From positions 108,185 through 172,184 of the forward strand of contig JAEYUQ010000007.1 of NCBI GenBank assembly GCA_023432405.1: a stretch of 64,000 nucleotides of DNA, in the 5' to 3' direction. Made by a program: the position numbers and the translations under genes. The DNA is from Actinomycetes bacterium (lineage in GTDB: Bacteria; Actinomycetota; Actinomycetes; Mycobacteriales; Mycobacteriaceae). Numbering within the stretch: the stretch's first letter is position 1; the number at the start of each line of letters is the position of its first letter. Below the pieces are notes generated by a model that was not told where the DNA came from, searched no databases, and worked only from the letters and a program-made list of their open reading frames with translations. Of the stretch, positions 59,989-64,000 are shown piece after piece.

Positions 59989-60630
59989 TTAATTCACGGT
60001 GTGGCGATAAATCCAGACCGATAGCTTGTAGAGAACTGCGCCCATCACAACTGTAAGGAGAAACGCTCCCCCTGCTATTACGTTGGGGTGAGTGGTGGCC
60101 AGTGAGATGAAATCGTCAATGAAGCTTTGCGCCCATGAAGCATTGACGAGGAGCAGAAAGAAAGCTACTCCTCCGAAGCACAGCAGTATGAGGGTGGTGG
60201 TGAATCCTACTGGACTGGTTGCATACCCAATAGCTGTGCTGATACCAGTGATGGTGAGGAACAGCAGTCCCGCCATTGTTGCGAAGAGTGGCGACGATAA
60301 AGGAAGAGGTTTGATCCACGCTAAAACCAGGTAGATAGCTATGAGAAGAGCAGTTGCTCCGTAAATAGAGAGAAATCTTTGACCGACAATGACGTGAGGG
60401 CTAAGCGGAGCAGCTAGGTAATAGCGGTCAGCGTGAGATCTTTTATCGGTCATAAAGCCATTCGTTATAACAGCTATAAGGCAGTAAGTCACCACAATGG
60501 ACGAAGAATTTATAACGAGTGTTGTTGGAGAGCTACTGCCCCCAATGACTACCGCGAACAGCAGCATCACGAGCGCGCTCAATGGCAAGGTTTTGTTGGC
60601 TAGAACATCTCGGTACAACAGTGCTTTCAT
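59989..60630 (-). CDS. ABC-2 type permease of a YtrA-regulated exporter
   Basis: A 213-residue membrane protein with six predicted helices and no ATPase motifs. A short basic loop (TDKRSHADRYYLAAPLSPHV) after helix 2 resembles the coupling loop of ABC-2 permeases. It is translated with the ATPase through an overlap of 4 bp. The pair probably works as a homodimeric exporter or envelope-stress detoxifier, by analogy with YtrBC-like systems. Substrate unknown. Confidence 0.78.
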   Translation of the reverse strand: MKALLYRDVLANKTLPLSALVMLLFAVVIGGSSSPTTLVINSSSIVVTYCLIAVITNGFMTDKRSHADRYYLAAPLSPHVIVGQRFLSIYGATALLIAIYLVLAWIKPLPLSSPLFATMAGLLFLTITGISTAIGYATSPVGFTTTLILLCFGGVAFFLLLVNASWAQSFIDDFISLATTHPNVIAGGAFLLTVVMGAVLYKLSVWIYRHTVN

Positions 60631-61514
60631 AGCTGAGCTCCTTTGACGAGGTAGACCATGATGTCTTCGACAGTGGGGCGTTCCATCGTAAAATCTGCCG
60701 GAACGCGGTTTCTGAGTACTAACGCGGTATCACCAAAGGGGCTTCGGCGCCGACCGAGGATTGCTCCTGGTGGTAGGGCATCTAGATGCTCTGCACTAGC
60801 CTGTAGCAGGCCGTACTTCTCGCCCAATTCGTCTTTCTGTTCCCACAGAGCCAGTTCGCCCTCATGAATAAACGCAATATAATCAGCGGCTTTGTCAAGA
60901 GCAGACGTGATATGGGTGGAAAACACAACGGTGTGTGTCTCGTCCTGTAAAAACTCCAACATCATGTCCAGGACGATGTCCCTGACTATCGGATCTAGAC
61001 CAGACGTGGGCTCATCCAGAATGAGTAATTCAGCGTGATGTGAAAGCGCGCACACCAGTTGCAACTGCATTTTCATGCCGCGGGAGAACTTCTTAATCTT
61101 CTTTTTCTGAGGCAACTTGAAACGATCTGCGAGCTTCCAGAACACTGCGCTTTCCCAGGAAGCCCCATACAGCAGCCTATTGAACTTCTCTATATTCTTC
61201 AGATGCATCATGTCCGGGAGATAGAGATCATCAAAGACAAAGCCCACCTTCGTCTTATAAGTGGAAGAGCTACCAGCCGGATTGTGCCCCAGCACAGATA
61301 CCTCACCGGAATCGGGTACCAGAATCCCGTGCAGGCACTTGATAGTTGTACTTTTTCCTGCGCCGTTTTCTCCGATGATTCCTACTAAGCCTCCCCGGGG
61401 AATATCCAAGGATAAGGGACCAAGCTCAAAGGAGCTAAGCTTCTTGGTTACGTTCTTCATGCTGATGGCACACTCTGAGGCATCGTTTCCGTAATCAGTT
61501 GTCGGTGAAAGCAT
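60627..61514 (-). CDS. ABC transporter ATPase of a YtrA-regulated exporter
   Basis: A 295-residue ATPase. Walker A is GENGAGKSTTIKCL (about 53-66), the signature motif is FSRGMKMQLQL (a variant of LSGGQ, as in YtrB/ABC-2 exporters), Walker B is LILDEPTSGLD and the H-loop is VFSTHI. The C-terminal 60 residues form the usual extra domain. The ATG at 61514 has GGAG 7 bp upstream and overlaps the GntR stop by 20 bp; the internal ATG at 61460 is an alternative. Confidence 0.87.
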   Translation of the reverse strand: MLSPTTDYGNDASECAISMKNVTKKLSSFELGPLSLDIPRGGLVGIIGENGAGKSTTIKCLHGILVPDSGEVSVLGHNPAGSSSTYKTKVGFVFDDLYLPDMMHLKNIEKFNRLLYGASWESAVFWKLADRFKLPQKKKIKKFSRGMKMQLQLVCALSHHAELLILDEPTSGLDPIVRDIVLDMMLEFLQDETHTVVFSTHITSALDKAADYIAFIHEGELALWEQKDELGEKYGLLQASAEHLDALPPGAILGRRRSPFGDTALVLRNRVPADFTMERPTVEDIMVYLVKGAQL

Positions 61515-61890
61515 CGTCTGACTCCTCTCTCAGTACGTCGATCATCTGGTTTAATTCGTTCCTGCTGATCTGAGCGAGATCAGCAAATTTCAGTGCTTCA
61601 CTCAACGTGGTTTCCAACTTGCGTAGATATTCTTCACGCAGTAGTTGGCTGTTATGAGCTGCCACAAAACTGCCTTTACCTCGTACAGAGTCAATGAAGC
61701 CCTCCTTCTCTAGCTCCTCATAGGCGCGTTTCGTGGTAATGACGCTGACACGCAGTGCCTTTGCCAACGCCCGGATTGAAGGAAGTTGCTCATCCTCGCG
61801 GAACTCTCCATTGAGAATTGCCGCCTTGAGCTGATTTTTGATCTGCAGGTAGATGGGATCATCGCTCGAATTCCTGATGTGAATATCCAC
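61495..61890 (-). CDS. GntR-family regulator, YtrA subfamily
   Basis: A 131-residue regulator with a winged helix-turn-helix and a short C-terminal dimerisation helix, the small YtrA form. Marks are DDPIYLQIKNQLKAAILNGE, DEQLPSIRALAKALRVSVIT and AYEELEKEGFIDSVRGKGSFV. I use the GTG at 61890, with GAGAGG 9 bp upstream. An ATG-less extension to 61974 would run through the promoter and is rejected. It is first in a GntR-ATPase-permease operon and should be autoregulated through the palindrome at 61934-61956. Confidence 0.87.
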   Translation of the reverse strand: MDIHIRNSSDDPIYLQIKNQLKAAILNGEFREDEQLPSIRALAKALRVSVITTKRAYEELEKEGFIDSVRGKGSFVAAHNSQLLREEYLRKLETTLSEALKFADLAQISRNELNQMIDVLREESDDAFTDN

Positions 61891-61933
61891 TCTCACCACC
61901 CTCTCTGCGTTGAAATCTGTATCTAAAATAACT

Positions 61934-61974
61934 GTGTATATAGACACTATATACACTATGTAGACTAGGGTCAA
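61934..61974 (-). promoter_or_regulatory. GntR operator overlapping the promoter of the GntR/ABC operon
   Basis: A perfect palindrome has 10-bp arms GTGTATATAG (61934-61943) and CTATATACAC (61947-61956) around ACA. On the minus strand a near-consensus promoter reads TTGACC (-35, 61974-61969), a 17-bp spacer and TATAGT (-10, 61951-61946). The -10 sits in the centre of the palindrome, so binding would block RNA polymerase. The layout matches YtrA-type autorepression. The remaining 172 bp to 62129 hold no gene. Confidence 0.75.
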
Positions 61975-62128
61975 GAGATGTGTGAGAGTTATTCACCAGG
62001 ATCAATACACCTCTGGGAAGTAATCACCTGTGCATACTTACTCGGGACAGTGATGTCAGGGTGCGGGAAAGTAGGCAATACTCATCCACTGATGTCTTCA
62101 TCGAGACATCTTTACGAGAAGCACGTTG

Positions 62129-63415
62129 CTAGTCGGCGCGATTTTCCCTATTGAGGATGTCAGAGACATCTATCTGCCCGGTATCCGTGGTGTGCCTGCT
62201 TGGCTTCCTTCTCCACATGAGGTTAGAGCGAAACTCTGGATACACCGGCTCAGGATTGCGGGTGCTGACATCTCTGTAACCGTTGCTCGGGTTCTTCTGA
62301 GTGTCCGTGGAGCTGTGGGGTGTAGCCAGGTCCCCAAAAATTCCCTGGGCTAGGTCGTCAATCTCGCGGTCTATGTTTCGTTCCGCTTCGGGAGAATTGG
62401 AATAGAAACGAGGAGTCATGGAACGAGGGTCCCGAGAATTCCCCGTATATCCTCCCGAGGGGTATTGAGGCATTCCGTTTTCTGAGGAGGAGAAAGCCTT
62501 GGGCTGCAAGCTTGAATCATTCTCACTCACCTGCGGAATTTTTGAAACAATCCCTCCTGCATAATCCTGGCTCGGCTTTTTGCCATCCACAAGGAGCGGC
62601 ACTTGAGTAGATCCCTGCAGGCTTCGCTGGTTTCCCAACCCCAGAGCGTTGCTACCCAGAAGTTCAGAGTTTGAGGCGCTAGTTGGTTGAGTGGCTCGTC
62701 GAGACGTTGTGGGGGGTCGGTAAAGCGCTCCCTCGGCGGTACTCGGGCTCCGGCGTTGTGTGGTCTGCGCAGGGCGTTGTGTGGTCTGCGCAGGGCTCAG
62801 CACGCGATCCTGTAAACGCTCCGGAGGGCGCTGGGCAGCTTCCTTCCGCAGAGAATCCGTATTGAGACGCCGTGCAGTGGAAGACTGCTGGCTGAGACGA
62901 GTATTGCTGGTGAGAGAATCCCTCCTCTCACGCTCTCCGCGTTCTGCAGCGGTGGTGACCTTGTGAGACATCCCTGTCCAGCGGAATACGGCGATAATCA
63001 CTCCACCTAAAGCGGTGATAAGAAGAACTGGAAAGTGTTGCACAAAAGGGTAAAAGGATGCCACGAGGCTGGTTGCGCCACGCGAATCCGTACTGGTTTG
63101 CAGCTCACTAATTAGCCAGCCTGTAGCAACGGAGAAGATACCAAAGAATAACGGCACCGAGCAGGTGGCAAGAAAGAGTCCTTCAAAACGAGTAAACGTA
63201 ATCACGCCCAGACTGGCGCAGGTAAAAAGAATGAGGAACGGCCACGATAGTGAGAGCTCAGCAGCGCTCCACACTGTAGCAACGAGCATGATGACAAGAA
63301 AGAAACTCAGTGCCACAGGTAGGGATAACCCGCGGTTGGAGTTTCCGGACGTGATCGCGGAAGTTTTCCGTGAGGATGACTTCCCAGTGATCGGCCGCTT
63401 GTTTTCATCAGGCAT
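62129..63415 (-). CDS. DUF6542-type membrane protein with long disordered tail
   Basis: A 428-residue protein. Four hydrophobic helices (about residues 30-50, 52-72, 78-100 and 125-147) correspond to the actinobacterial DUF6542 region seen next to ispH in mycobacteria (Rv1111c). From residue 150 on it is polar and disordered: Ser, Thr, Arg and Gln rich, with a tandem heptapeptide repeat at 62753-62794. It starts with ATG at 63415. Function unknown. In mycobacteria it is encoded convergently to ispH; here the GntR/ABC cassette lies between. Confidence 0.8.
   Translation of the reverse strand: MPDENKRPITGKSSSRKTSAITSGNSNRGLSLPVALSFFLVIMLVATVWSAAELSLSWPFLILFTCASLGVITFTRFEGLFLATCSVPLFFGIFSVATGWLISELQTSTDSRGATSLVASFYPFVQHFPVLLITALGGVIIAVFRWTGMSHKVTTAAERGERERRDSLTSNTRLSQQSSTARRLNTDSLRKEAAQRPPERLQDRVLSPAQTTQRPAQTTQRRSPSTAEGALYRPPTTSRRATQPTSASNSELLGSNALGLGNQRSLQGSTQVPLLVDGKKPSQDYAGGIVSKIPQVSENDSSLQPKAFSSSENGMPQYPSGGYTGNSRDPRSMTPRFYSNSPEAERNIDREIDDLAQGIFGDLATPHSSTDTQKNPSNGYRDVSTRNPEPVYPEFRSNLMWRRKPSRHTTDTGQIDVSDILNRENRAD
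62753..62794 (-). repeat. 21-bp tandem repeat encoding two PAQTTQR-like heptapeptides
   Basis: Two exact 21-bp copies (62753-62773 and 62774-62794) stay in frame inside the disordered tail of the DUF6542 protein. Such slippage repeats tend to vary in number between strains. Confidence 0.85.
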
Positions 63416-63486
63416 AGGTCAGCATTTTAGCGTCTTAATCTCAAAGAATCCTGAGCCGGGTCTGTGAGTAGAAGCTGACCCTCTGG

Positions 63487-64000
63487 CTAGTTCTTTCTCT
63501 TGGCTGAATACTGTTTGAAAAACTCCGAAAATTGGTGGGTTGCCGTTGTTAATACTTCCGCCATTCGACTGAGCTGCTCTGAGGCTTCAGAATCCTGCTG
63601 TATGTTCAAAGGCTGATCTTTATCCTTGACGACGTCGCTCTCGTCCAGCAGGAATTGAAGCTCCTGGTGGTTTTCGCGCCAGCGGTTTCCAGCCTCCTCA
63701 GTAAGACGTCCAGTGAGAGTTCCTTCCGGAGTCAGAAAAGTCATATCCGACGCCTTGCGTTCTCCAGAGCGTAAAACAGCGATGTCCTGAAGGTAGCGTA
63801 GAAGAACTGCCAGCATGGCCGCTGTGGGTACTGCTAAGAATGCACCGATAATTCCAAAGAGGCCACTGCCCAGAATCACGGAAACCAAAATGATAACCGG
63901 GTGCAGGTCCATAGCTTTGGATTGCAGGAGAGGTGAGAGGATGTTGCCTTCGATCTGCTGAACCAAAATCACCAACACGGCCGTGGCTATCGCTTGGGGC
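63487..64000 (-). CDS. AI-2E family transporter (N terminus off window)
   Basis: C-terminal part of an AI-2E/PerM-type membrane permease. The visible start reads PQAIATAVLVILVQQIEGNI in frame through the right edge, then LSPLLQSKAMDLHPVIILVSV and GAFLAVPTAAMLAVLLRYL, the conserved last two helices of the family. A 90-residue cytoplasmic tail follows, polar and likely helical. The 5' part lies beyond 64000. The family's substrates are mostly unknown, despite the name. It stands 71 bp upstream of the DUF6542 gene on the same strand. Confidence 0.85.
   Translation of the reverse strand, partial: PQAIATAVLVILVQQIEGNILSPLLQSKAMDLHPVIILVSVILGSGLFGIIGAFLAVPTAAMLAVLLRYLQDIAVLRSGERKASDMTFLTPEGTLTGRLTEEAGNRWRENHQELQFLLDESDVVKDKDQPLNIQQDSEASEQLSRMAEVLTTATHQFSEFFKQYSAKRKN

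Noticed and set aside
61891..61974. Longer GntR protein starting upstream
   Set aside because: The extra codons overlap the operator and promoter; the GTG at 61890 has a Shine-Dalgarno.
1..64000. Frequent CGACGCC/GGCGTCG words on both strands (more than 25 noticed by eye)
   Set aside because: Most fall in codon runs such as GGC GAC GCC or CGG CGT CGT in coding regions; without a composition-corrected count I cannot call them a functional motif.
1..64000. CRISPR arrays, insertion sequences, prophage or toxin-antitoxin genes
   Set aside because: No regularly spaced repeats, transposase, integrase or toxin-type ORFs were seen.

Overview
The window comes from a Gram-positive actinobacterium of the order Mycobacteriales, with a base composition that looks only moderately GC-rich (not counted). 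Four things point there. It carries mycothiol chemistry (a mycothiol S-conjugate amidase, mca), an LGFP-repeat cell-wall lipoprotein, an LpqU-type transglycosylase and many GTG or leaderless starts. Gene order also matches two M. tuberculosis blocks from memory: pth-rplY-prs-glmU-TetR-mfd-mazG-lpqU-eno-ftsB-DUF501-ppx (Rv1014c to Rv1026) and greA-DUF4307-mca-small membrane protein-uppS-coaA-glyA-fumC-glpX-DUF4245-xseB-xseA-ispH-DUF6542 (Rv1080c to Rv1111c). A full nuo operon argues against most Corynebacterium species, so a small, lower-GC relative such as Lawsonella is a guess, not a finding.

Layout. Positions 1-10436 (minus) hold nuoA to nuoJ of proton-pumping NADH dehydrogenase, led by a degenerate receiver-domain gene; the operon continues off the left edge. 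Positions 10613-14728 hold an unrecognised internally duplicated protein, a purine nucleosidase, prfC and a first pth. Positions 14916-20607 (plus) are a dipeptide/oligopeptide ABC importer. Positions 20621-28469 (minus) hold a second pth coupled to an MFS symporter, rplY, prs, glmU, nadC, an ion-transporter-type permease and tRNA-Gln. Positions 28604-40815 (plus) run TetR, mfd, an inserted feoABC iron-uptake operon with two DtxR/IdeR-like boxes, mazG, lpqU, eno, ftsB, DUF501, ppx and tRNA-Leu(TAA). Positions 40847-50969 mix envelope proteins, greA, mca, uppS, coaA and glyA. Positions 51035-59947 hold a DHA2 exporter, an orphan gene, fumC, glpX, xseAB and ispH. Positions 59989-64000 hold a YtrA-type GntR/ABC cassette, a DUF6542 protein and an AI-2E family permease cut by the right edge.

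Together the genes cover respiration, central carbon flux (eno, fumC, glpX, glyA), cofactor and nucleotide precursors (prs, nadC, coaA), envelope precursors (glmU, uppS, ispH), translation quality control (two pth, prfC, rplY) and DNA/transcription repair (mfd, xseAB, greA). I see no insertion sequence, prophage, CRISPR array or defence island. The most unusual items are a Leu(TAA) tRNA with a short class I variable loop, a permease translationally coupled to nadC, a structured leader before rplY, and a GntR operator that buries its own -10 element.
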